The notes beneath the pieces were generated by a model, which did no database searches, was not told the DNA's origin, and worked only from the letters and a program-made list of their open reading frames with translations. A stretch of 64,000 nucleotides of DNA from Hemileia vastatrix. Its lineage: Eukaryota > Basidiomycota > Pucciniomycetes > Pucciniales > Zaghouaniaceae. The DNA is taken from NCBI GenBank assembly GCA_030280995.1, contig JASXTE010000014.1, positions 21,985,650 to 22,049,649 on the forward strand, in the 5' to 3' direction. The translations under genes were made by a program, and so were the position numbers. Positions 21,801 through 32,700 of this stretch are shown here, piece by piece; positions within the stretch are counted from its first letter, which is position 1; each line of letters opens with the position of its first letter.

Positions 21801-23199
21801 TTTATTTAGGGGTCAACGATTATTGGCTCATTCATGTGCAGGTGATATTGGTGATAGAGAAGTCCCTATTGATGTTATATTAATCGATTTTCAAGATGAA
21901 GTCTGGGGTCAGACTGGTTTTTATTTTTTGTTAGTCAAATATTTGTTGACTTTAGAGAGGCCAGAAGATTGTGAAGACGATGAATGGGTGGCTATCAAGA
22001 GGAAGTCATCTACGTTTTACCTATCTGGTCGACGTTTAATGAGGAGGAGGTATCCAAATCCTCAAGTAGTTATAACTCAACAGAAGGGGCAAGAATTAGT
22101 TTTGAAATCACTGCATGAAGATCTCGGGCATAGAGGCGTTGGAGAAACGTTTAGAAGAATTTCTGATCGATTTTGGTGGCCTGGCATGAAGATGGCTGTT
22201 AAACAGTGGGTTCAGTCATGCGAAGAATGTCAAAGACGAAGTTATTTAAGGCCAAAAGAACCTGGACGCGCGACCGGTGAATATACGCTCTTTGGAAGAG
22301 TTAGTTTAGATGCCGTTCATATAAAAGAGGGACGGTATAAATATTTAATTGTGGCCAGAGATGATTTATCTGGTTGGGTAGAGGCAGCGCCTCTTATTAA
22401 TTTAACTGCCAAAAAAGTGGCAGAATTTTTTTTGAATAATTGGGTATATAGGTATGGGGTGATGAAGTTGGTAACGGTAGATGGAGGTCCTGAATTTGGG
22501 ACAGAGTTTAAAGAGGCCGTATTGAAAGTTGGATCAAAGGTTAGGGTAGCAACCCCATATTATCCTGAAGCTGAAGGCATGGTTGAAAGAGGGCATCAAG
22601 TTATTAAGGATGCTTGAGTTAAAATGTGTGGGACAAGTGCCAAAAAGTGGAGGCACTATTTACCTTTAGTTTTATTTGCTGATCGAATCACTGCCAAAAG
22701 GACGACCGGATTTTCACCTTATGAACTTGTTTTTGGACAGAAAGCAGATTTACCGGTTGATTTAGAAGCTGAATCATATCTTGGAGTTGACTGGGACACG
22801 GTCAAAACTACTGAAGAATTATTGTGTGCAAGAATGATGCAGCTAGAAAAGAAAGAAGAATATTTAGAAAAGGCATATTCGCGGATGATGAAGATCCGAA
22901 ATCAATCAGTTAGATATTGGGATGAGCGGTTGGCACATCGATTAAGGAAACCTTTGAACCCAGGAGATATGGTCCTGGTGTATAATAGGAGTTTGGAAAG
23001 TCAGTGGGGAAAAATGTTTGCAGATAGGTGGAATGGACCATATAAAATCAAGGAGCAAGTTTCCGGCGGTTCATATGTGCTAGAAGAGTTGGATGGAGTA
23101 GTATTAAAGAAGAGGGTAGCGGCCGATCAAGTGAAACGGTTCTATCCTAGAGGCACAAGGAGTGCCGAAGTCTTCCTCCGCAATGAGGATAAACTATGA
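18824..23199 (+). pseudogene. pol: Pol polyprotein of A (RT, RNase H, integrase), three stops
   Basis: One frame runs from the frameshift site to TGA 23197-23199, broken by TAG 19171, TAA 19546 and TGA 22615; the B copy has sense codons at the equivalents of the last two. After a repeat-rich N-terminal domain come RT (catalytic FIDD at 20512-20523 in place of YxDD), RNase H (VDSSQVAAGAVLSQ near 21013) and a linker carrying two copies of the hairpin motif. The integrase has the HHCC zinc finger (HEDLGH to CEEC, about 22110-22230), then the D, D and E of DAVHI, VDGGPEF and MVERGH, and a C-terminal domain with WNGPY. No chromodomain is present. The stops look like plain transversions, so the lesion set differs from that of B. 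Confidence 0.9.
19086..19474 (+). repeat. 45-bp tandem repeats (15-aa) carrying the hairpin motif
   Basis: Seven units start at 19086, 19131, 19176, 19221, 19266, 19311 and 19356, an exact 45-bp period; an eighth motif is at 19461. Each holds CCTC-CAGCAA-GAGG then TTAAACTG (GTAAACTG in one) and codes for DLQQEVKLQLSPSIL-type repeats. B has only four motifs in the same region (39619-39887), so copy number changes quickly. Confidence 0.92.
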
Positions 23200-23422
23200 A
23201 ACTTCTTAAATTTTATGGATCCTCCGCAATGAGGATAAACTATGAAACTTCTTAAATATTATGGATCCTCCGCAATGAGGATAAACTATGAAATTTCTTA
23301 AATTTTATCAAATCCGAAATGAGGATAAAATACAATTTTAATGACTTTTATTAAATTTATACCTCCGCAACGAGGATAAACTATGATATCTATGAAATTT
23401 TATGGATTCCTCCGCAACGAGT
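23175..23422 (+). repeat. Hairpin-motif repeats at the pol stop and 3' region of A
   Basis: Five to six copies of CCTC-CGCAAT-GAGG then ATAAACTATG lie at 23175, 23221, 23267, about 23312 (degenerate), 23362 and 23409. The first supplies the pol stop codon (NEDKL then TGA). The rest are non-coding, so nucleotide sequence is what is conserved. A further copy with stem AGTC/GACT is at 23755-23768. Confidence 0.88.
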
Positions 23423-23646
23423 ATAAACTATCTTCTTATTTTTATCAAAAATACTTTACTATCATTACACTGCATATGGGCGACGAAACTGTGATGAAAC
23501 ATAACGAAATGCGAGAAAACCTTCTTTGAAATTTTCGAAAACTTAAAATTCTTAAAATATGGGTGAAGATAGTGTTGGAAAATTTTAAAATTCATTGGAA
23601 GAAGTGTTCACAGGGGAACCTTCTTAATTAAATATTGGCAAGTGTG

Positions 23647-23687
23647 GGGGTAATTGATGGGCTGGCTGCTCTATACACAATTACCCC
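23647..23687 (+). ncRNA. Conserved 10-bp-stem RNA hairpin in A 3' region
   Basis: GGGGTAATTG (23647-23656) pairs perfectly with CAATTACCCC (23678-23687). The loop contains GGGCTGGCTGCTCT. In element D the stem is GGGGTAACTG with CAGTTACCCC, a compensatory pair change, and the loop core is kept. It is a cis-acting RNA element of unknown role, perhaps in export, packaging or 3' processing. Confidence 0.75.
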
Positions 23688-24233
23688 ATAATGTTCGTTT
23701 CCAAAATTTTCCCTGTTTCTAGTTGAATCCTGGCTTTGTCTTTTAATTATAGGAAGTCCACTAAGACTATAAACTGGAACGAATCAAGAGACACCGCTCT
23801 CAACGCCGGATTCAAGATTTCTTTTATTTTATTTTGTTTTGATTTTTTTTTATATATGTTAGATTGTGATTTCTTTTCTTTAATTTATATTATGAATTAT
23901 TGTAAAGGTGATGCTCACTGGTGGTCTCTAATCATTTTTATAAATTGGAGGGAGCCCACCCAGTGATCATCATTATAAAAATTATCTTCTAAAAACTTTC
24001 ATTTATTTTATTTTCTTTTCAATTTCTCGAATTGTGTAACCACATCATGTTGCACTTGGATGTGGGTATGATGTCGAGGGTACGGCTCATCAAATGGCCG
24101 GGGGGCATCTTTTAAAATTTTATTTTAAAAATTTTATTACTTTTTTTATCTTTCTTTTCACATTCGTTTATCTTTCTTTAAAAATTAAATTTTAACTTTT
24201 ATTTCAAAACTATCTCTTTTAAATTAAATCAAA
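23688..24233 (+). other. Structured non-coding 3' region of A
   Basis: Further stems can be drawn: TGATGCTCACTGG at about 23908 with CCAGTGATCATCA at about 23960 (one mismatch), and CCACATC with GATGTGG at about 24040-24067. B keeps all of them (44270-44460). No reading frame explains the conservation, though A and B are too similar for this to be strong evidence. Confidence 0.5.
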
Positions 24234-24335
24234 AAAAAATAAAAATAAAAAATAAAAATAAAAAAAAAAAATAAAAAATAATAATAATAATAAAAAATAA
24301 AAAATAAAAATAAAATAAAATAAAATAAATAAAAG
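24234..24335. repeat. (AAAAT)n low-complexity tract of A
   Basis: Runs of AAAAAT and ATAAAA units separate the sense 3' region from the end of the antisense gene. The B counterpart (44580-44822) is more than twice as long. Confidence 0.9.
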
Positions 24336-24419
24336 GTATTTTAGTTTTAGGTAGTTTAGATGTTTATATTTTATTTTTCAAACATTATTCAAGAAAGCTA
24401 CATACCAGGAAGAACACCA

Positions 24420-25433
24420 TCAAGGGTTGTTATCTTTTGAAGAATCGAAATTAGAAAATTTAGAAGGACCTTGATCGATTTCCTGGGATTCCAATCTTAT
24501 TTCACGGTCACGATAGTGTTGAAGCCAGTTGGCTATTTTGAAAAGGTCTCTTAACAGTTGCTCTCTCATCCAAGATTCTGATCTATCAGAGGGCGGGTAT
24601 CGTTGGAAATAAGCGATAAGGTTATTAAAATTAGCAAAAAGCTTTTCAGACACTAGGTGAATTGGAACTCTAGGGAAGCTTGGATTAGGTTCTGGTAGTT
24701 CATAAGCAGAATATGAAATTGGAGAACCGGTGGACGCTTATCAAATTAAAATATCAGCAAATTAAAACCTGAAGATTAAGAAAATAAAAAGAGACAACTA
24801 ACCTGTGTCAACACTATCATGATCATAGATAAATGGCTTACTTGGTAATGGAGTGGGATTTTTTATGTTTAGAAATAGATTTTTTATTTTTGATAGATGA
24901 GGAGGACTGGTGTTGGATTTGGTGTTTGAAGTAGATGTTCTGGGCCTTTTGGATGATACAAGAGAAGATGAAGACTGCTGGCTATTATAGGACCTTTTGT
25001 GCTTCAAGATGTTGGAAGAAGGAGAAGAATTGTTAGAAGGTTGAAGCATGGCCCTGGGAGCAGCAAGAGTTCTTGGGGGACTAGCAGCAAGTCTAGATTG
25101 GAGAGAAGGACCCAGAGGATTAGGTGATGGAGAAAGATTTAAATAGGCTGATGGAGAAAAAGGTATGGGATCTTTAGAGGTTGATGGAATAGGGGGTGGA
25201 GTAGAAGGTGAAGAAGAAGGAAGAGGTTTGCAGAAGGCGGCGAAGCTAGTAGCAGTGATGGGGAAAGAACCACAGTTCAAGCCAGAACATTTTCTTTTCT
25301 TCTCATAGCAGGCTAAACAGGCCCTGTTATAAGTGTGCTTTTGCCAGTTAAAAGAGAAGATACATTCCCTATGGGTGAAGGCACAGTATTTGCAAGATTG
25401 ATCAGCTGAAGCAATGAAGTCAGAAGGTTTCAT
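24420..25433 (-). CDS. Antisense spliced Zn2Cys6-like gene of A
   Basis: Two exons, 25433-24803 and 24736-24420, joined by a 66-nt intron (24802-24737, GTTAGT to AAG) give 315 residues. Without splicing the frame stops at once after the donor, and the splice restores a long frame. Cysteines 14, 17, 24, 39, 42 and 49 form C-x2-C-x6-C, a 14-residue spacer, C-x2-C-x6-C, with EKKRK between the last two. This is the spacing of fungal Zn(II)2Cys6 DNA-binding domains, although here the basic run lies in the second half. A Ser/Pro-rich middle, a nuclear-localisation-like KRPRTS and a C-terminal helical segment (WMREQLLRDLFKIANWLQHY) follow. It runs opposite to gag-pol and starts just downstream of an array of inverted-repeat motifs (25528-26036). 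The role is unknown; a transcriptional or RNA regulator of the element is a reasonable guess. Confidence 0.75.
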
Positions 25434-25527
25434 CTTGTTAGGAGATATTTTTTTGAAGAAGAAAACTTGAAACTAGGATGAAGAAAGCTGGTGGCAGAAT
25501 CTGGGTTCAAGGATAGAGAAGTTGTTA

Positions 25528-26036
25528 GGTCCACCAAGACCTTAAACTGGAGTGTTATTATATGTTAGGTCCACCAAGACCTTAAACTGCACTATTATCA
25601 AGTGTTGGGTCCACCATGACCTTAAACTGGATTTCTTATCAATTAAATGTTTGGTCCACCATGACTTTAAACTGGTAGTTCATTCATTGTTTAGTCCACT
25701 ATGACTTTAAACTGGAAAATTAATATCTGCAGGATAATTCAACATTCATTGGACCACTATGGCCTTATACTGGATTACTTGTCGATCAAATGTTTGGTCC
25801 ACTATGACATTAAACTGGATTATCAAATTTATTCAATCTTTGGTCAAGCCTAGGCCTTACTTAGGAATTTATCAAGATATTTATGCACTTAAACGAACTT
25901 TGGTCCACCAAGACCATAAACTGGTAATCGATTATATTTTTGGTCCACCAAGACTTTAAACTGGAATGTCAATCTTGGTTGGATAACTCAATTCAATCTT
26001 TTAATTTATCACTGTCCACTATGACTCTAAACTGGT
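25528..26036 (-). repeat. Array of about 11 inverted-repeat motifs upstream of the antisense gene
   Basis: Starts at 25528, 25568, 25608, 25653, 25693, 25751, 25796, 25902, 25942 and about 26013, plus a decayed unit near 25845. Typical unit: GGTC-CACCAA-GACC then TTAAACTGG, or AGTC-CACTAT-GACT then TTAAACTGG. The two arms change together. The array lies 95 bp before the antisense ATG, in its presumed promoter or 5' UTR. B has the same array at 46014-46482. Confidence 0.85.
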
Positions 26037-26706
26037 TATTCAATTATTTCTGGAATTGGGTGCTGATAAGCTTTAGGAGGCTAAAATTTTAGGTGGTAAT
26101 GATGCTATGGAAAGCATAATGTTTAATTAGGTGAAATTTGTGGCGCTTTAACATGGTCTAAAGTTAATATTATTATTGGAAGCCTGGAAAAAGTATTTTA
26201 TGGGTTTGCTGTATAGCAAAGTTTGAAAATTGTGATGAAGGAATCAGAAGTTAGGATGGTAGTTGGATTTTAGGGAATGATTTTTTTTAGTGCCTCATAG
26301 TTAGGCCATTTTTTTTGGTGTGAAGCTTGGAGGACCTTATGGCGAGATTGGAATCATAGAATTCGGCTCAGTGGGGGGGCCCTATGAGGTTGGAATCAGG
26401 AGTATTCGGCTCATAGGAAGATCCACTCTCTCAATGCTGTGACAAGAAGGAAGACTGGTATATGGGAGTCTGAAGGGATTCAAACCTTGCTCTCAGTAGT
26501 GGAATCATCACAAGATTTATATTGTTTTATTTTATGTTATATCAAGCCAGAGAAGAAGAAAGAACGTTTTTATTATAAAGATTTAAAAGAAGACCAGCTA
26601 AAACAAATTTATCAAATTACTTTATTGGAAAAGATAATTCTTTTGGAATTGCTCAACCACTTATGCAAAGTTATAAGAATGGGGACATTCTCGATTGGAG
26701 GGAGGA
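26037..26706 (+). other. 3' internal end of A with polypurine tract
   Basis: No gene is supported. Segment 26390-26520 recurs at the very start of the window in element E. The stretch GGAGGGAGGA directly before 26707 is the polypurine tract that would prime plus-strand DNA synthesis. Confidence 0.75.
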
Positions 26707-27838
26707 TGTGGTAGCCTAAAGTTTAGTACGGCACCTTAATATGTAAATGGAGTTATCACGGCATGCAAGATTGGTGTTATTATTTTTTATAAAAGGGTTT
26801 TATTTAATTTATTGGAGTTTAAAATATGAAGAAATTGGTCACGAGCGAATGCCTACACAAATACAATTTATTTTACGGAGAAAACTTATTTTTTACGGTC
26901 TGAAAATTTATAAGTATCAAGTCGAGTTACTCAAGAACCTTGGGAAATTTTCCCAGAATTTTTACTATTTTTCTTAAATTTTTAAATGAATTTTAAAGTT
27001 TTATAGAAATATTTACGTTTTCAAAAATTACTTAACTTTGATGAATTTTCACGGGGTAATTAAAGCTGCGCAGACTACGAAAATCAGTTTGCTATGTAAA
27101 GGGGAAGTAGCTCTATTATGTGTAATTTTTCTAGATTTTTTATTATGGTTTTAAGGTTCTAAATTGAGTCCGGAAGTCCGGACGGACTCCGTACGGACTC
27201 CGCTTTGACTCCGTACGGACTCCGTACAGACTCCGTACGGGCTCCGGATTGACTCTGGAAGAGCTCTGGAGGGGAAAACTTAGGCATGTGACTAGGAATA
27301 CTTAAGCGCTTCTCAAACTCGAAATTGAGAAGGGGGGACACATCATACAGCTTAATCATTAACCATCACGGTCTCATTTTTTATTACTCAACAAATTAAA
27401 TAAATTTGTAATACCCTTATAACTTTATATTTTATATATAACATTTTAGAAATACTACTCAACAATTTAAATCACACTTCATACAGGGTATCTTTAGAAA
27501 GGTCTTCTTCACTGGGACTTGATTATTGCTGTCTCATAAAAATTCAAATTATTATAAAAACATAAAAGTCAATCTTTTCGGATCTTTCACTGGTACACCT
27601 TAATTGTTGTTATCAGTATTTCTTTCTCAACAGCCACTTTCTTTTAATCTCAATAAGCGTTAAATATTTTAGAGTTTCATTATTTTCATTGATCAGATCC
27701 AAGTAGATTGGTTAGCTTAGTGATTTAGAATTCCCATTTTGTTATTTTTATTGGAAGGATGGGGTTTTCGGCTAAATCCACATATCTCCTCCGGATTCTG
27801 CTTACAGCAAGGCGACTGTAAGAGTTTACCTTACCATA
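26707..27838 (+). repeat. 3' LTR of A
   Basis: 1132 bp, ending CCTTACCATA, followed by target duplication CCGG. About ten to twelve substitutions separate it from the 5' LTR. Confidence 0.93.
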
Positions 27839-27843
27839 CCGGG

Positions 27844-27850
27844 TATAAGA
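27844..27850 (+). promoter_or_regulatory. Candidate TATA element for the antisense gene of C
   Basis: TATAAGA lies in the C sequence between its 3' LTR and the antisense ATG at 27940. Before A inserted, it stood about 10 bp from the LTR edge. Assignment is by motif and place only. Confidence 0.3.
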
Positions 27851-27939
27851 ATCGCGAGCTCCGTTGAGCTTGAGCCATCTTCTCACACTAGTTTCCCTTT
27901 CCTCTATAATTTTTCTTATTTATTAATTTCCCTATTATA

Positions 27940-28869
27940 ATGAATTGTCCTACTCCAACACCTACGCCTCCACACCCTAAAGCGGATGGGGGAATGGTTA
28001 CGCGGCAGTTTTCCCAGGCTTGCATGGCTTGTGAAGCTATGGAATACTTCTGTGTCGAAAGTACGGCGACTCGAGGCCCTTGCCAGAAATGCGAGTCTTG
28101 CCATTGGCAACGAGTGGCGTGCGATGCATTGACGAAGAACGCAGAGATCGAACAACGATTCACCAAGACCAAGTTTTGGGTGATCCCTAAAACAAAAGAG
28201 GTGGTCGAAGACATTTGGGATGTCTTGGTTGGAGACAATCAATCGGTGGGGGAGAATGATAAGGAGCTCAACAACGAGATCACAACCTGGGTAACCCAGG
28301 CCACGAGTTCAAAACGGGGTGTCGAAGAAGAGGTCGACAAATTGGTGGAGGAAGATGAAGATGGAGTCCCTGTTCCAGGGCGGACACCCAAGAAAAGACG
28401 GGTGGTCATTGAAGATGACGAGGAGGAGAGAGAAGCAGAGGTAGAGGTGGCTCCAAGGTTGTTCTTAGAACCTGACCCCATCTTCGAAGTAAGTTTTAGT
28501 TGTTGTTTTTTTAGGGATGAGGTTACTGATGAGTTTTTTGTTTAGACATCGAATACCATCGAAGACCCAATTGGGGAACCTGCGTCGCTTTTGCCAACTG
28601 AGGCAAACCCTCCGGTCACGGGTGGAATCGAAGAGCCTGAGGACACTCTGGACCAGGTGTGGTCAAAGAAACCTCGTCAGGGTTGACAAGTAAGGTTTGC
28701 AGAAGAGTTGTGTGGGGAGGTCGATACAATTATCGACACTGCTTCCTTCAACGTGGCAGAGGAACTCTTGGAGATTGGAGAGGTGGTTCCGGTAGGAGAG
28801 GAGGAGGTATTTGAGAAATGCAGGAAGGAGATAAGGGTAATTTTGGAGAAGATGAAAAGATTGGTTTGA
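27940..28869 (+). pseudogene. Antisense spliced Zn2Cys6-like gene of C
   Basis: Exon 1 is 27940-28488, intron 28489-28545 (57 nt, GTAAGT to TTTAG), exon 2 28546-28869; the joined frame has 291 codons including the stop. It is interrupted by one TGA at 28684-28686 in the context GGT-TGA-CAA, which fits decay of CGA. Cysteines 28, 31, 38, 51, 54 and 61 form C-x2-C-x6-C, a 12-residue spacer, C-x2-C-x6-C, matching the antisense genes of A, B and E in spacing but hardly in sequence. A basic PKKRR segment and acidic stretches (VIEDDEEEREAEVEV) follow. It is antisense to the chromovirus, between its chromodomain end and its 3' LTR. Function unknown. Confidence 0.65.
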
Positions 28870-29774
28870 GAAAAATTTGAAATGAAAAGGAGAGATGTAA
28901 AGAAGTAAAAAAGTAGAATTGTATTTTAGTTTTTATTTTATTTTATTTTATTTTTTTATTATTGTAGGTGAATATTATTATTTTTTATAAGATTTGGGAG
29001 AAAAAAAATTTTAAATAAAATTTTGCTTTAGAATTTGAAAGAAGAAATTTAAATAAGAAAGAAAGAAGTTATTTAATTGAAGGAAGTTTTAAGTTTTTAA
29101 AAGAAAAATTTATGTAAGAGAAGAGAGAAAGAAAAAAAATGGTTGGTGATTGAGATGAGTTTGTTGAAATGAGAATTTAATGAAAGAAGAATTTTTTATT
29201 TGCGAAAAGTTGTTAATTGATTTTTTTAGGAATTTTTTAGTTGAAAAGAGAGGAAAAAAAACAGAATTAGAATTTAAAGAGAATTTTAAAAAGAAGAATC
29301 ATTTGTTCGAAGAATTTCATAGGGAGATTTAGAGGTTGAAGTTAATTTCGAGGAAATGGTTGTGTCGTACAAGATTTTGATGATTCAAAGGAAAGAAAGT
29401 TTTAAAGAGAGAATAAATTTTAGAAAAGAAATTTTTTTTAAAGAGAATTTTAAATTTAAGAAAAGAATGTATTTAGAGAACTGAAAAAGAAAAGAGAAAG
29501 AAAATATTTAGAGAGATTTAAGAGTTTTTTATTTTATTTTATTATATATGTTTATTCTATTTATTTTATTTTATTTTATTTTTTATTTTTATTTTTTTTA
29601 ATTTTATTTTTTTAATTTTGATTTTACTTTTAGTTGGTTTTGGAGAAAATTTTATAGAAGGAGAAGAAAAAAAAAATGAGAGAAAAAAGAAAACAAGGCT
29701 AAGAAATTCAAGAGGTGTTTTAGATTTTTAAGAGAAAAAGAAAAAAGAAAAAGAAAATTTAAAATAAAGAAATT
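28870..29774. other. Purine-rich non-coding tail of C
   Basis: The plus strand is a long GAAA-, AAAG- and TTTTA-rich stretch (pyrimidine-rich in the C sense). No frame of interest. It lies between the stops of the convergent Gag-Pol and antisense genes. Confidence 0.6.
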
Positions 29775-32700
29775 TTAAGGTTTTGGTTTTAAAGGATATT
29801 TCAAATGAAAAGATTTTAGGAGTTCAGGGGCGTTAGAAACATTGATGGCTGGTTCCCAGGATGTTTTGTCTGAGTCATTGAGGAAGCCTTCCCATTCCAC
29901 GAGGTATTGAAGTTTCCCCTTGCGCATTCTTGAATCAAGTATACGACTTACTTCCCACTCTAGATGATCTTCTACTTCGACCGGTTCCGGAGGGGTTTGG
30001 TTCTTGCCCGGGTATATTTCTCGAGCCAGTTCCAGGAGAGATACATGGAAAACAGGGTGAATCGCTTGCCATTTAGGAGGTAACTTGAGTCGAAATGCAG
30101 TTTTAGAGACTTCAGAGTCAATTTCGAATGGTCCCAAGCGCTTTTCAGCCAGTTTCTTTGATGGTCTTGTTGTTTGAATGTTTCGTGCGTCGAGCCATAC
30201 TTTGTCGCCTGGTTTAAAGGAAGGAGCAGATTGTCGATGTTTGTCGGCCTGTTCCTTGTATCTTCAAATCGCTGATTCCAAATTTGTTTTAAGTTCTTCT
30301 TGGAGTCGTGATATAGTTTGAAGATAATGTTCCGCAGGATGATTAGTTCCTACATGGATTGAGTTGAATCGAGGATGTCGTCCATAAATGGTTTCGAAGG
30401 GAGATTGCTGTGTCGAAGAATGAGTCGAGTTATTATAAGCAAATTCGGCCAGTGGTAAACATGTGGTCCAATCGTCTTGTTGGTAACTGAAATACATTCG
30501 AAGATATTGTTCGAGGATTTGGTTAACTCTTTCTGTTTGACCGTCGGTTTCAGGGTGATAGGCCGTGGAGAGGTTCCTCGTGATATTGAGTTGTCGACAC
30601 AATTGAGTCCAGAATGTGGATACAAACAATGAGCCTCTATCTGAAATAATATCATTTGGTAAGCCGTGTTTTGAAAATACATGTTCTAGAAACAATTTTG
30701 ACAAATCTTCTGCTGTAGCAGTAGTAGTGGTTTTAATGAAAATAGACATTTTTGAAAATCTATCTACTATTACTAATATAGCATCAAAATCATTAGAAAA
30801 AGGAAGTTGAGAAATGAAATCCATTGATAAAGATTCCCAAGGCTTAGAGGGAATAGGAAGTGGTTGAAGCAATCCATGCTTCCGGTGACGGGGAGCCTTA
30901 CTCCTATTACATTCGTAACAAGCTTTTATATAGGCCTTGATTTCCCTGGTCATACCTGGCCAGAAGAAATCCCTCGCTATTAACTTGTAGGTTTTATCAA
31001 CCCCAAAATGACCAGCTAATGGAGAATCATGTCGACTGTTGAAAATCCATAATTTTATCTCATTGTTGTCGGGTATGACTACTCTACTTTCAAAGACTAA
31101 TAGACCTGATTCAATACTAAATCTTTTGGCCCCTTGCTTTGAGAGTATTTTGTCTTTTAACCCTAAACAATGTTTGTCCTTTGACTGAGCTTTGAGGATG
31201 TTGGATAGTGGATTTCAAAAAGATTGAATTTTCATTGAATTAAGTTGATGAGTCGTTAACATTGATTTGTTGAAGATTGATTGCACATTTGCTGGGTTCT
31301 TGTCAGCAAATTCGTCCCCCCGCTGTGGGTAAACGTCGTCCCGACGTGACAAGATATCTGGGACAATGCAGTTTTTACCTGGGCGATAGGAAATAGAGAA
31401 GGAAAATTCAGACAAAAATTCAGCCCACCTGGCTTGACACCTGGTTAACACTTTGGAAGACATGAAGTATTTTAAAGCATCATGATCTGTTAAAATTTGA
31501 AAAGGACTATCTAGGCTGAGAAGAAAAGAACGCCATTTTTTAAGACAATGGATAATAGCTAAAAGCTCTTTGTCATGAATTTCATAATTTAATTCTGCAG
31601 CTATGAGTTTGCGTGACTCAAAAGCAACAGGATGAAACAAATTTGTTTCAGGATTTAATTGGGAGATGACTCCTGCAATAGCATAATCGCTCACATCTTT
31701 CTCAACTATTGTCAAAGCAGAAGGATCAAAATGTCAAAGAATTGGGGCTGTGGTGAACGCCGTTTTTAGTGCTTTGAATTCCTTTCGTGCTGTAGGAGTA
31801 AAAACAAAAGGAATGTCTTTTCTAAGAAGAGAAGTAAGATTGGAAATAGTTTTAGAGTAATCTTTAATAAATCTTCTATAGAAGTTTTCAAAACCCAAAA
31901 ATCCTTGGAGCAATTTAATGTTTTTGGGCTCAGGCCATTCCAGGATTTTCTGGACTTTTTTGTCATCCATGACTAAACCATCAGTGGACAACGTAAAACC
32001 CAAAAAATCAATTGATTTGAGGTGGAATTTGCATTTATTATGCTTGGCGTAGAGACCATGATCTCGAAGACAATTTAGGACCTGTCGAACATGATGAATA
32101 TGTTCATCTAGTGTTTTCGAGAATATTAAAATATCATCTAAATAGAAAACTACAAATTGTTCAACAACATCTTGAAAGATGTCATTAACAAAAGTTTGAA
32201 AAGTTGAAGGTGCGTTACATAATCCAAAAGGCATAACTAAATATTCAAAACTACCAAATCTAGTGCGCATTGCAGTCAGTGGTTCATGACCTTCTGCAAT
32301 GCGAATCAGATTGTAAGCGCCTCTAAGATCAATTTTAGAAAAGAAATTAGCACCATTGAAAAGGGTAAGAAGTAATGACATAGGAGGAACAGGATATGCA
32401 TTCTTCTTAGTAACTGTGTTGAGCTTTCTATAGTCAAAACACAACCTAAGACTACCGTCCTTCTTTTTTACAAAGAGGACAGGGGAGCTGGTTGGAGATT
32501 TACTGGCTCTGATGAAACGTTTGGCTACATTCTCTGCAATGTAGTCTCAAAGAACTTGAGATTCGTCCTTTGACAAAGAATAGACAGGACCTGCCGGAGG
32601 TACTGGGCCTATTAACTCTATTTGATGGTCCTAGGGTTGATGAGGTGGTTAATTATTGGCCTTGCGGATTGAGAAAACATTGAGGAAATTGTGGTAGATT

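Larger units (their letters stand above)
14912..27838 (+). mobile_element. Ty3/Gypsy element A with antisense gene
   Basis: Total length is 12,927 bp, with identical-length 1132-bp LTRs that differ at about 1% of sites. Target duplication CCGG lies at 14908-14911 and 27839-27842. Internal order is Lys-type PBS, hairpin leader, gag-protease, -1 slippery site, pol, structured 3' region, AT-rich tract, antisense gene, hairpin array, polypurine tract. LTR ends are TG and TA rather than TG and CA; the 4-bp duplications in both A and B support this boundary. Confidence 0.93.

Noticed and set aside
25528..26036. Second candidate CRISPR-like array
   Set aside because: Irregular spacing, imperfect units, no cas genes, fungal DNA.
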